NCBI GenBank assembly: GCA_947585525.1
Contig: CANPXA010000028.1
Coordinates: 1-12,993, forward strand
Length of the DNA: 12,993 bases
Reading direction: 5' to 3'
Source of the DNA: an uncultured Akkermansia sp.
GTDB taxonomy: Bacteria > Verrucomicrobiota > Verrucomicrobiia > Verrucomicrobiales > Akkermansiaceae
Part shown: piece by piece, positions 1 through 6,789 of the stretch
Numbering within the stretch: position 1 is the first letter of the stretch
Layout: every line of letters begins with the position of its first letter
The notes under the pieces: model-generated
The model's database searches: none
Seen by the model: only the letters and a program-made list of their open reading frames with translations
What the model was told of the DNA's origin: nothing
Translations under genes and position numbers: made by a program

Positions 1-377
1 TCCGCGAGAGCCTTCACCCCGATGGAGCAGTTGATATAGGCGATAACGTAGTAATTTTTCTGTTTGTTGGCTTCGAGGAAGACGGCCAAATTTTCAGGCG
101 GGCAGGATGCCTCCAGAGAGCAGCTTGCCTCGGTATCCGGCAGTACCACGGTACGGGTGGGGTTTAAGATGCAGGCCGTTTCCGCCATAAAGTGAACCCC
201 GCAAAAAGCGATCACATCACAAGAGGTTTCCTGTGCGTGGCGGGCCAGAGCTAGCGAGTCCCCCACAAAATCAGCCACGTCCTGAATTTCGGGTCTTTGG
301 TAACTATGAGCCAAGACAACCGCCTTACGTGTTTTTTTCAACTCCCGTATCTCCGCAATAAGATCTCCCTGTTTCAT
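1..377 (-). CDS. nadA: Quinolinate synthase NadA, N-terminal part (cut by left edge)
   Basis: NadA is the cytoplasmic [4Fe-4S] enzyme that condenses iminoaspartate (made by NadB) with dihydroxyacetone phosphate to give quinolinate, the first committed pyridine of de novo NAD synthesis. Only the first 125 residues are present; the rest lies beyond the left edge. Translating the minus strand from the ATG at 377 gives the family hallmarks: an HSYQ motif (residues 24-27, the usual substrate-binding HNYQ), VADFVGDSLALAR (34-46), FMAETACILNP (63-73), and an EASC motif whose Cys86 aligns with the first iron-sulfur cluster ligand. An in-frame TAA lies upstream of the ATG, so this start is well bounded. 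No Shine-Dalgarno sequence precedes it. It follows the coiled-coil membrane gene by 54 bp on the same strand and may share its transcript. Identification is very secure from motifs; operon membership is inference. Confidence 0.95.
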   Translation of the reverse strand, partial: MKQGDLIAEIRELKKTRKAVVLAHSYQRPEIQDVADFVGDSLALARHAQETSCDVIAFCGVHFMAETACILNPTRTVVLPDTEASCSLEASCPPENLAVFLEANKQKNYYVIAYINCSIGVKALA

Positions 378-418
378 GGTTCGACGATGTGTTTGATTTT
401 TTTAACCTCGTACGCCAT
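374..418 (-). CDS. Possible 14-residue leader ORF overlapping the nadA start
   Basis: A 14-codon frame starting at the ATG at 418 encodes MAYEVKKIKHIVEP and ends in a TGA that overlaps the nadA ATG (ATGA at 377-374). GGAGG occurs just before its ATG, but only one base away, which is too close for a standard ribosome binding site. The peptide has no run of a regulatory amino acid, so classic attenuation is not suggested. It could couple nadA translation to upstream ribosomes, or be chance. I see the frame and the overlap; any role is inference. Confidence 0.2.
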   Translation of the reverse strand: MAYEVKKIKHIVEP

Positions 419-431
419 GCCTCCGCTATTC

Positions 432-1508
432 CTAGAGAGGCAAATCTCCCGTCGGAGCGTTCCAAATATCCCCGTTGGCGGGTTGCTCAGGAGCAGGTGA
501 CGAATCCTCCGAAACATCAATACTTGTTTTATTTGCGTTCGTATCCACAACAGGACCGCTACTTTGCCCCTCGTAGTCAGCAGAAGCGGAAGTTGTCGGT
601 CGAACGTCCTTCCTGAGCTTGGTGTTGGCAGGAACGGGATCGCTAGGCGCCGTCCCGTCGGCCGTAAAGTCCGTCATATCCACGAGGTCAATTTCTCCCA
701 GGGCGTAGAGAGCTATGTCGGGAAGTCGATCCTTAACCAGCTCGCTGATGGGAAGGGAGGCGGCTCCCTCCGGGGTCCGGAGGCTGATGCGCTTGCCTTG
801 GAGTCGGGAAATAGTGGCATTGTTGTAAGTCCGCCCGCGGGTGGTCGTCACGTTTCCGATGGGAAGCCCGGGAAGGAGTCCGCGAGCCACACCGCGGGAT
901 TCCCTGTCAATCTGGCGGATTTCGTGTTGCAGGGCGAGAACGCGCTTTTGCTGGTCAGCGAGGGAAGCCCTCAGTTGGGCGTTCTTATCGGAGAATTCAC
1001 TGAGTTTGTTTTCAAGCTGGGAAAGCTTGCGGCGCATACTGAGCTGCTCATCGGCGTGGTTTGCTGCGTCTTGGAGAGCTTCCCGTTGTTCACAGAGCGT
1101 GAGGCACTCTTTCTGCGTCAGCTCCAGGATGGTGGGTACGCGGTACTTGTTCCACTGACCGCGCAGGTAATAAGTACCTCCGGCGCAGGCTCCCACCACG
1201 AGCAGAACGAGGAGCGTATCCAGAGCAATCCCCGCCCACTTGGACTTTCGCGCCCGTTTTTCTTCGACAATTTCTTCCTTCTTCGCATCCTCGTGTGCCC
1301 CTTCTTCTTCGCGAGCCTTTGGAGCATCGAGGGCTCCCTCTTCTTTTTCAGAGAGCACGGAATCGTCGGTTGACACCTCGGCGATCTCCTTTGACCCGTC
1401 CGAGTCGGAGGGGAGTTTCCCTTCGACAGGATCCGACATCAAGATCGCGTCAATCTTGAGAGAAGAAGCGGGGGAATCTTCGTGGTTCCTTGAAGTGGAA
1501 AGACTCAT
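432..1508 (-). CDS. Single-pass membrane protein with periplasmic coiled coil, function unknown
   Basis: I do not recognise a named family for this 358-residue protein. In order it shows: an acidic, low-complexity N-terminal region (about 25-85) ending in a basic patch (EKRARKSK, 83-90); one transmembrane helix (about 93-116); a long charged coiled coil (about 128-203); a compact predicted beta-rich segment (about 218-273) with the pattern GRTYNNATISRL followed by ISLRTPEGAASLPISEL; and a Ser/Pro/Asp-rich disordered tail. The basic patch before the helix predicts N-in, C-out topology, so coiled coil and C-terminal segment would be periplasmic. The segment resembles a small G-x-x-Y...G...P...L domain I have seen at the ends of verrucomicrobial and planctomycete proteins; that likeness is from memory. 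The ATG at 1508 overlaps the TGA of the upstream lipoprotein gene (ATGA), implying coupled translation and probably a shared job. A structural or tethering envelope role is inference. Confidence 0.85.
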   Translation of the reverse strand: MSLSTSRNHEDSPASSLKIDAILMSDPVEGKLPSDSDGSKEIAEVSTDDSVLSEKEEGALDAPKAREEEGAHEDAKKEEIVEEKRARKSKWAGIALDTLLVLLVVGACAGGTYYLRGQWNKYRVPTILELTQKECLTLCEQREALQDAANHADEQLSMRRKLSQLENKLSEFSDKNAQLRASLADQQKRVLALQHEIRQIDRESRGVARGLLPGLPIGNVTTTRGRTYNNATISRLQGKRISLRTPEGAASLPISELVKDRLPDIALYALGEIDLVDMTDFTADGTAPSDPVPANTKLRKDVRPTTSASADYEGQSSGPVVDTNANKTSIDVSEDSSPAPEQPANGDIWNAPTGDLPL

Positions 1509-1918
1509 GGTTGGGACTTGTTGGAAGAGAGTACTTGACTTTGAAGAGAGCGAAATGTCTCGCGGAAACGGTCGAGCCTGCCCTCCAATTCGATACGGCG
1601 CATACGCACGTCAGTTTCCTGTGCTTGGAGTTGTTTGAGGGTCTCGTAAGCCTGGACAACCTCCTGATTCCTTGCGTCAATTTGATCCTGCAGGTTGGGC
1701 ACATCTTCACCGGCGCGACGAATGAGCATCTGCATATCCGCTATTTCGCGGCGCAAGGAGGCGTTCCGCTTCTGCAGTTCTGTCAGTTCTTCAATGTTGG
1801 GACCCTGGGGCTTGCAACCTGACGACAACAAAGCCACCGCGAGCAGCATCAAAAAACCAACTATGGTGCGTCTTTTCACGACGCCATCTTGCCGTATTTT
1901 GTTGTTAGCGTCAAGCAT
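1505..1918 (-). CDS. Small coiled-coil lipoprotein, function unknown
   Basis: The protein has a lipoprotein signal (basic KRR, hydrophobic core FLMLLAVALL, then SSGC as a slightly loose lipobox) followed by about 90 residues that are almost wholly charged heptad-like coiled coil, from IEELTELQ to the C-terminus. It would be lipid-anchored in the cell envelope, probably the outer membrane since the residue after Cys is Lys rather than Asp. The start is uncertain: I give the ATG at 1918 (137 residues); a GTG at 1879 would give a more typical 21-residue signal peptide, and an ATG at 1984 would overlap the preceding gene by 26 bp. None has a Shine-Dalgarno sequence. Its stop overlaps the start of the coiled-coil membrane gene, so the pair is translationally coupled; two coiled coils facing each other across the periplasm could associate. 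No enzyme motif is visible. Confidence 0.8.
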   Translation of the reverse strand: MLDANNKIRQDGVVKRRTIVGFLMLLAVALLSSGCKPQGPNIEELTELQKRNASLRREIADMQMLIRRAGEDVPNLQDQIDARNQEVVQAYETLKQLQAQETDVRMRRIELEGRLDRFRETFRSLQSQVLSSNKSQP

Positions 1919-1930
1919 GGAATTTGTCAA
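1902..1930 (-). promoter_or_regulatory. Candidate sigma70-type promoter before or inside the lipoprotein gene start
   Basis: On the minus strand a perfect TTGACA (1930-1925) is followed after 17 bases by TAACAA (1907-1902). The -35 element is consensus and the spacing ideal, but the -10 matches only three of six bases. Transcription would start near 1895, downstream of the ATG at 1918 and upstream of the GTG at 1879. If this promoter is real, the GTG is the likely start for its transcript. Confidence 0.3.
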
Positions 1931-1958
1931 TGATACAGCATTTGTCGTCGAATGAAGT

Positions 1959-2939
1959 TTATTGCAGAGATCCATCATCTGCATAATTTTGCTGTTCCAT
2001 CTTAGGAGCGCGAATCAACTGCATGACCTCATCTCCGGGCAGATTTTTCTGTGGAGGTGTTATCGTGCGAGTATCAAAAGGAGCGAAGTCCGACTCCGGT
2101 GAGATATCTCCGCCGGTCGCCAGGGAGAAGTACCCGCGTTCTGAGTTGAGTCGGCAGTTGATGTTGGGATTGGGATTAGAATCCCGTGTGAAACGGAATT
2201 CAGTCGCTTCGTCCCAAGATGTCCCATTCCAGCGCAGAGCCGGTCCGAACGTGGCGCGACGTTCATTTTTCTTGGATTCGACATTGCGCATGAAATCCTC
2301 CACAAACCCACAGGCTCCGCCCAGTCCACGGCTCACCGCCTGTATTCTCCAGCAACTCAGAAGCTCCCACTTGCCGGTGGCCGGATTCATCACGTAGCCC
2401 GCCAGTTGACGAAAATCTTCACCATCGGCTTTTTCAACAATCAGCGTCCGGATGACCTCTCCCTCTTTCCAATTGAAGAGGCGCATGGACTTTCCTCCGG
2501 TGCCCTCACCGCCGAAGCGCTCGGTGACAACGTTTTCTCCCCGAGCTACCAACTTGGCTCGCTCTTCTTCCGGAGCGGCGTGCGGATTATCACCCGTGTC
2601 CTTGGCATCCCAGACGGAGAAGATAGCCACGCGCTGAGGATTCCCTTGTTCATCCTTGTCGCAAAGTTCTTGCACGCCGATGTAGCCTACGGAAAAGTTG
2701 TTGCATGCGAAATAGGTTCCCGGGGCGCTTTTTTCCACGACCATTTCCGTGTAGGCTGCACTGTGCTCCGGGAGAGTAGGGCCGTAGACCAGATGAACCG
2801 AGGTGCATTGACGCATGGCCATATTTTCCGGTTTCCAGTAATCGGAATCTCTGTTTGCTTGAGCCGCCTCAGGAAGCAAAACTCCTCCCGCCATCAGCAA
2901 ACTCATGAGTGAGAATACGCCGAATTTCATGCCCCTCAT
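1959..2939 (-). CDS. Exported DUF3472-like protein
   Basis: From the ATG at 2939 this encodes 326 residues; the ATG at 2930 is an equally reasonable start and the frame opens with a less likely TTG at 2954. A Sec signal peptide is clear: basic n-region (MRGMKFG), hydrophobic core, and an AQA cleavage site near residue 28. The mature part carries a pattern I associate with the DUF3472 family: YIGVQ (about 86-90), IFSVWD (106-111), FGGEGTGG (142-149), NWKEG, KWELL (190-194) and GFVEDF (211-216). Family members are secreted proteins of unknown biochemical activity, often in polysaccharide-degrading bacteria, where carbohydrate binding has been suspected. Several mature cysteines suggest disulfides, in line with export. 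It is first in a same-strand run with the lipoprotein and coiled-coil membrane genes and is divergent from ppk. Family call is from remembered motifs; role is unknown. Confidence 0.8.
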   Translation of the reverse strand: MRGMKFGVFSLMSLLMAGGVLLPEAAQANRDSDYWKPENMAMRQCTSVHLVYGPTLPEHSAAYTEMVVEKSAPGTYFACNNFSVGYIGVQELCDKDEQGNPQRVAIFSVWDAKDTGDNPHAAPEEERAKLVARGENVVTERFGGEGTGGKSMRLFNWKEGEVIRTLIVEKADGEDFRQLAGYVMNPATGKWELLSCWRIQAVSRGLGGACGFVEDFMRNVESKKNERRATFGPALRWNGTSWDEATEFRFTRDSNPNPNINCRLNSERGYFSLATGGDISPESDFAPFDTRTITPPQKNLPGDEVMQLIRAPKMEQQNYADDGSLQ

Positions 2940-2997
2940 GCTATCAAAAATCAACTCGCATTACAAGAAAAAAACAGAGACAGAGGTTGCTGCGGGC

Positions 2998-3027
2998 TTG
3001 ACCCGGGGTGCCGATGTGTGGTAACAT
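2998..3027 (+). promoter_or_regulatory. Candidate sigma70-type promoter for ppk
   Basis: In the divergent gap between the DUF3472-like gene and ppk, TTGACC (2998-3003) is followed after 18 bases by TAACAT (3022-3027). The -35 matches five of six and the -10 four of six consensus bases. The predicted start of transcription near 3034 leaves a leader of roughly 27 bases before the ATG at 3061. No operator or terminator-like hairpin is evident in the gap. Confidence 0.45.
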
Positions 3028-3060
3028 GAAAAACAGTTCTTGCCGAAGTGTACGACGGGG

Positions 3061-5166
3061 ATGTTTATCAATCGGGAAATATCGTGGCTTGAGTTCAATC
3101 AGCGTGTGCTCGATCAGGGGATGAGAAAAGGACTTCCGCTGCTGGAGCGGCTGAAGTTTCTGGCTATTTCTGCAAGTAATTTGGACGAATTTTTCCAAGT
3201 GAGGGTGGGGGGCTTGCTGCTCTTGGAGCGCAGTGGCAAAGGTAAACGTGACCTGACGAATCTAACCCCGGGAGAGCAACTTGAGAAAATACGAGAGCGC
3301 ACTCAGATGATGGTGCAGCAGCAGTACGAGTTGATGAACGGCGAGCTGTTGCCGCTCATGAGGGAGGCTGGAGTGGCTCCGGTGAGTATGAGGGAGCTGA
3401 ATGAAGTGCAGCGCAGTACGCTGGAGCTCTTTTTCGCCCAACAGGTGGCCCCCTTGCTGACCCCGATCGCAATTGAGGAGGAAAATCCTCCTGTACTACC
3501 CAACCTGAGTCTCATTATGGCTTTAGAGCTGGCCGTTGCGGGATCGGAGGAGGTGAGGCTTGTTGCGGTTACCTTGCCGGATAGTTTGCCGCGGCGTATT
3601 CATGCTGCGTGCTTGGGCCAGGATGGGTACGTCATGCTCGAAGATCTTGCGAGCTCCTGTATCGGACAGCTCTTTGAGGGAGAAAAGATACTCAACTGCG
3701 CCGTTTTTCGAGTGACGCGAAATGGAGATATCGCCGTGCAAGAGGAAGAAGGTGGAGATCTGGCATGGGAGATGAGTCAGGTTCTCGTGGCACGGAAGTT
3801 TTCCGACTGCGTAAGGCTGGAGATACCGGTGGAAGTGGAGGAAGGTTTTGCGGGGCGGATTGCAGGGATGCTTGGGGCGCAAGAGAGGGGCATTTACCGC
3901 GTGCCCGGGTATTTGAGGTTGGTCGATTTCGGACAGATGGCCGCAGAGCCGGGGAATGACGCGCTCAAGGTGGAGCCGTGGACTCCGTGCTATCCGGCAG
4001 GGGTGGACCCGGGGTTGAGTATGTTCGAGAACATCGCGCAAGGGGATATTTTCATCAACACGCCGTTTGAAAGTTACGAGCCGATCGTGAAGCTTGTGGA
4101 GGAGGCGGCGGAGGATCCGGATGTGTTAGCCATTAAGCAGGTTCTCTATCGAACTGCGCGAAACTCGCGTTTCATCGCGGCTCTCTGTCGGGCGGCTGAA
4201 CTCGGAAAGCAGGTGAGCGTTCTCGTCGAACTCAAAGCTCGCTTCGACGAGGGGCATAACCTCGCTCAGGCCGAGCGGTTGCAACGAGCCGGTGTGCAGG
4301 TCATCTACGGTGTGAAAGGCTACAAAACGCATGCGAAAGCGTTGCTTGTGGTGCGTCGGGAAAATAGCGTTTTGCGCCGTTATTGCCATCTGGGGACAGG
4401 AAACTACAATGAGGACACAGCCCGGATCTACGGAGATATTTCCCTTCTCACTTGCGATGAGGCCATCGGCGCGGATGTCTCGCAATTTTTCAACTGTGTC
4501 ACCGGTCTGACGCAGGTCAAACGTTTTCGTAAGCTGCAGCCGTCTCCGGCTTTGATGAAAGGGCGGATTCTGGAGCTCTTGCATGCAGAGATTGGCAGAG
4601 CCAAACGGGGAGAAGAAGCGTGTGTGATGTGCAAGATGAATTCTCTCAACGACTGTGACATGATGCAAGCCTTGGACGAGGCTGCCGAAGCCGGAGTGGA
4701 GATAAGGCTCAACGTGCGTGGTATATGCTGCTGGGTACCGGGGACAGCGCGTGGGCAGCAGCACACACGTATCGTGAGCATCGTGGATCGTTATTTGGAG
4801 CACGCCCGTATCTTTTGCTTCCACAATGGGGGCGATCCCCTCGTGTTCCTCGCCAGCGCGGATTGGATGAGCCGCAATCTCGACCGTCGTGTCGAGCTCC
4901 TCACTCCGATTGAGGATAAGAAATTGGCCCGTCGTGCGATGGAGATACTGGATGCCTGTTTCCGGGATAACACGCAGTCCTCGCTCATATTGTCGGACGG
5001 CTCTTCAACGCCTGTTACCCCGCGTCCGGGGGAGGCCCCTTTCCGAATGCAAGAATATCTGCAACGACAGGCTCAAAAACATGCCCGCTCCCGCGAGAGA
5101 AACAGTCGCACGCTTCTTGAACCCCACCGACCGAAATCCGACGCAACCAACAGGGTCTCACCATGA
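3061..5166 (+). CDS. ppk: Polyphosphate kinase 1
   Basis: PPK1 reversibly transfers the terminal phosphate of ATP onto long-chain inorganic polyphosphate, serving phosphate storage and stress survival. I chose the ATG at 3061 (701 residues, about the normal family length), giving the standard opening FINREISWLEFNQRVL; the frame also allows a TTG at 3040. The N-terminal and head domains occupy about residues 1-300 and two phospholipase D-like catalytic domains follow. Visible landmarks are ELKARFDEGHN, the KTHAK motif whose His424 is the expected phosphorylated histidine, HLGTGNYNEDTARIYGD, and LEHARI with the second conserved histidine, His581. The C-terminal ADWMSRNLDRRVELL block is also typical. 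The last roughly 25 residues are a basic, divergent tail. Its TGA overlaps the ATG of the DUF805 gene, suggesting coupled expression. No Shine-Dalgarno sequence is seen. Catalytic residues appear intact. Confidence 0.98.
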   Translation: MFINREISWLEFNQRVLDQGMRKGLPLLERLKFLAISASNLDEFFQVRVGGLLLLERSGKGKRDLTNLTPGEQLEKIRERTQMMVQQQYELMNGELLPLMREAGVAPVSMRELNEVQRSTLELFFAQQVAPLLTPIAIEEENPPVLPNLSLIMALELAVAGSEEVRLVAVTLPDSLPRRIHAACLGQDGYVMLEDLASSCIGQLFEGEKILNCAVFRVTRNGDIAVQEEEGGDLAWEMSQVLVARKFSDCVRLEIPVEVEEGFAGRIAGMLGAQERGIYRVPGYLRLVDFGQMAAEPGNDALKVEPWTPCYPAGVDPGLSMFENIAQGDIFINTPFESYEPIVKLVEEAAEDPDVLAIKQVLYRTARNSRFIAALCRAAELGKQVSVLVELKARFDEGHNLAQAERLQRAGVQVIYGVKGYKTHAKALLVVRRENSVLRRYCHLGTGNYNEDTARIYGDISLLTCDEAIGADVSQFFNCVTGLTQVKRFRKLQPSPALMKGRILELLHAEIGRAKRGEEACVMCKMNSLNDCDMMQALDEAAEAGVEIRLNVRGICCWVPGTARGQQHTRIVSIVDRYLEHARIFCFHNGGDPLVFLASADWMSRNLDRRVELLTPIEDKKLARRAMEILDACFRDNTQSSLILSDGSSTPVTPRPGEAPFRMQEYLQRQAQKHARSRERNSRTLLEPHRPKSDATNRVSP

Positions 5167-5723
5167 ACGCTCTTCTCAATGGATTCCGACGCTATGTGGA
5201 TTTTAGCGGACGTGAAGCAAAGGGACAATTTTGGATGTACATCCTGCTCTCGCAGCTCATCTTGGTTGTTTTTGCGGTTCCTGTGTTTGTCACGGGGACC
5301 CTCATGTACCGTGATGTTCTCCAAGAGGAACCTGTGAGAGAAGCGGTGACCGGTATCGTTGAACAGCTCAACGAAGGCGCTTCATCCGATGAAGCGGTGC
5401 AGATGGTCATCGATGAGGTCATACCGGTCTTTCTGAGCTGCTTTCAAAATCGACTGAACCAAGGTGACGCGACAGTGCGAATTTTCCATGTTTTTCTCGC
5501 CTTGAGCGCTCTTTGGTGCGTATTCATCACCGTGCCGACGATTTCGGCTACCGTGCGGAGACTTCGTGATGCGGGACAAAGTGTATGGTGGGTATTGCCT
5601 CCCTTGCTTGCTTTCGTGCCTTGCGCGCTCGTGAGCCAGTTGGCCGGTCTGCTCAGTCTCGCGACGTTGGTGTTGTGTTGTCTGGACAGTGAGAGGACGG
5701 AGCCAGGGCAAAAACGCGCATAA
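5163..5723 (+). CDS. DUF805 family inner-membrane protein
   Basis: This 186-residue protein has the two signature blocks of the DUF805 (YhaH/YhaI-like) family: RYVDFSGREAKGQFW near the N-terminus (10-24) and a RRLRDAGQSVWW block (132-143). Predicted membrane helices lie at about 27-48, 108-128 and 143-174, the last long enough to be two short helices. The biochemical role of DUF805 proteins is unknown. Unlike compact members, it has a roughly 55-residue hydrophilic, acidic loop (about 50-105) between the first and second helices. The ATG lies inside the ppk stop region (ATGA), so it should be translated from the ppk message. The last 71 bp overlap the end of the convergent acyltransferase gene. 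A role in polyphosphate metabolism is only inferred from this coupling. Confidence 0.9.
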   Translation: MNALLNGFRRYVDFSGREAKGQFWMYILLSQLILVVFAVPVFVTGTLMYRDVLQEEPVREAVTGIVEQLNEGASSDEAVQMVIDEVIPVFLSCFQNRLNQGDATVRIFHVFLALSALWCVFITVPTISATVRRLRDAGQSVWWVLPPLLAFVPCALVSQLAGLLSLATLVLCCLDSERTEPGQKRA

Positions 5724-6741
5724 ATCGCGGGAAGAAACGCAGGAGTACGGTGTAAAGGGCAAGGGACAATGTGAGGATAACCCACGGGATCACCGCCGCC
5801 TGGAGTGGGGTGAAATGACCGCCGTAATCGCCCGTGACGATGACTCGCAGCCAGCGCAGGAGGATAAAGTGCGTGACGTACACGAAGAAAGCAGCCGGTC
5901 CCCATTGTGCGACCAGACGACAGAAACGCGGCAGCCATCTCTCCACGATGCTGCCTATGCCAATAGTTGTCGCAACGCCCAACAACACCAGAGCGCTGCT
6001 CTGAACCGGCGGGTAAAAGCTCCAGAGGAGCACGGCGGGCAAGAGAAGAAGAGAGCCCGCCACCGGGATCCAGGCATAGCTGCGTACAAAGGTTGTGAGT
6101 TTTTCCCCGTTTGCGTATCTTTGAATGAGCAATCCTCCCATGTAGAAGCCCAGTGCAAGCACACTTTCGTAGAGTCTGAAGGGAAGCCAAGGTACGCCAC
6201 GGGTGTGGTGAGAGGCAGCAGTTTCGCAGTCCGCTTGACAAAGTACATCACTTGCCGCGAAGGTGATGAGGATGACCCCCAGCATCATCTTGGAGGGCAT
6301 ACGCTGCAGAATCGGGCTTACAAAGGCAAAGATGAGCAACGTACGCAGGTACCACAGCGGTACGTTGCTAAAGTCCCAGTAACACCAGGACGCGAGGCCG
6401 GTTTCACTGAGCAGGAGCCGCGGAGAGAGCCAACTCCAATCACCGTGCATCAACTCTGTCAGGTGGGCGAAAGGTTGGAGCGCGATGATGGAGATCAGTG
6501 TCCAGAAAAGGTAGGGAAGGAGCAACTGCTTGGTGCGTCTCCAGTCCACCCATTGGCCGGCGGCGGCGCGGTGGGTGAAGTAGCCCGCCATGAGAAAAAA
6601 GAAGAAGATGAGACTGCGGTAATTGAAGAGATCAGCCACGTAGGCGGGAAAGCCGTAATGGCGATCGCAGTGGCGCACGATGACGCAAAATGCCGTGTAG
6701 ATCCGACAAAAATCGATCCACTCAATGCGTTTGGTTCTCAT
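5653..6741 (-). CDS. Acyltransferase family 3 membrane protein
   Basis: The 362-residue protein opens with the signature of acyltransferase 3 (PF01757) enzymes, RIEWIDFCRIYTAFCVIVRH, where His24 is the conserved family histidine, followed by FFFFLMAGYF (46-55), matching the usual FFxxSG-type block. About ten hydrophobic helices follow, as expected for this integral-membrane family. Members move acetyl or other acyl groups onto exported carbohydrates, peptidoglycan, lipopolysaccharide or small molecules; the substrate here cannot be told from sequence, and there is no fused SGNH domain. It lies 48 bp downstream of pssA on the same strand and is probably in the alaS-pssA transcript. The ATG at 6741 is preceded by pyrimidine-rich sequence with no Shine-Dalgarno. 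Its final codons overlap the convergent DUF805 gene by 71 bp. Confidence 0.92.
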   Translation of the reverse strand: MRTKRIEWIDFCRIYTAFCVIVRHCDRHYGFPAYVADLFNYRSLIFFFFLMAGYFTHRAAAGQWVDWRRTKQLLLPYLFWTLISIIALQPFAHLTELMHGDWSWLSPRLLLSETGLASWCYWDFSNVPLWYLRTLLIFAFVSPILQRMPSKMMLGVILITFAASDVLCQADCETAASHHTRGVPWLPFRLYESVLALGFYMGGLLIQRYANGEKLTTFVRSYAWIPVAGSLLLLPAVLLWSFYPPVQSSALVLLGVATTIGIGSIVERWLPRFCRLVAQWGPAAFFVYVTHFILLRWLRVIVTGDYGGHFTPLQAAVIPWVILTLSLALYTVLLRFFPRFMRVFALAPSSHCPDNTTPTSRD

Positions 6742-6789
6742 AGGAGGAACGACTGGGGTGGAGGAGCAATCTGTCGGGTTGGCGAAGAC

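Noticed and set aside
564..1373. A 269-codon plus-strand frame opposite the coiled-coil membrane gene
   Set aside because: The minus-strand product has a membrane helix, coiled coil and coupled start; the plus frame shows none of these.
2406..2912. A 168-codon plus-strand frame opposite the DUF3472-like gene
   Set aside because: No signal, helix or family motif; the minus strand has a signal peptide and family blocks.
2960..2965. A TGTAAT -10-like hexamer upstream of the DUF3472-like gene on the minus strand
   Set aside because: Good -10 match, but no acceptable -35 element lies 16-18 bases upstream.
3026..3124. A short plus-strand frame starting at ATG 3026 that overlaps the start of ppk
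   Set aside because: About 33 codons in a different frame with no ribosome site or conserved feature; most likely chance.
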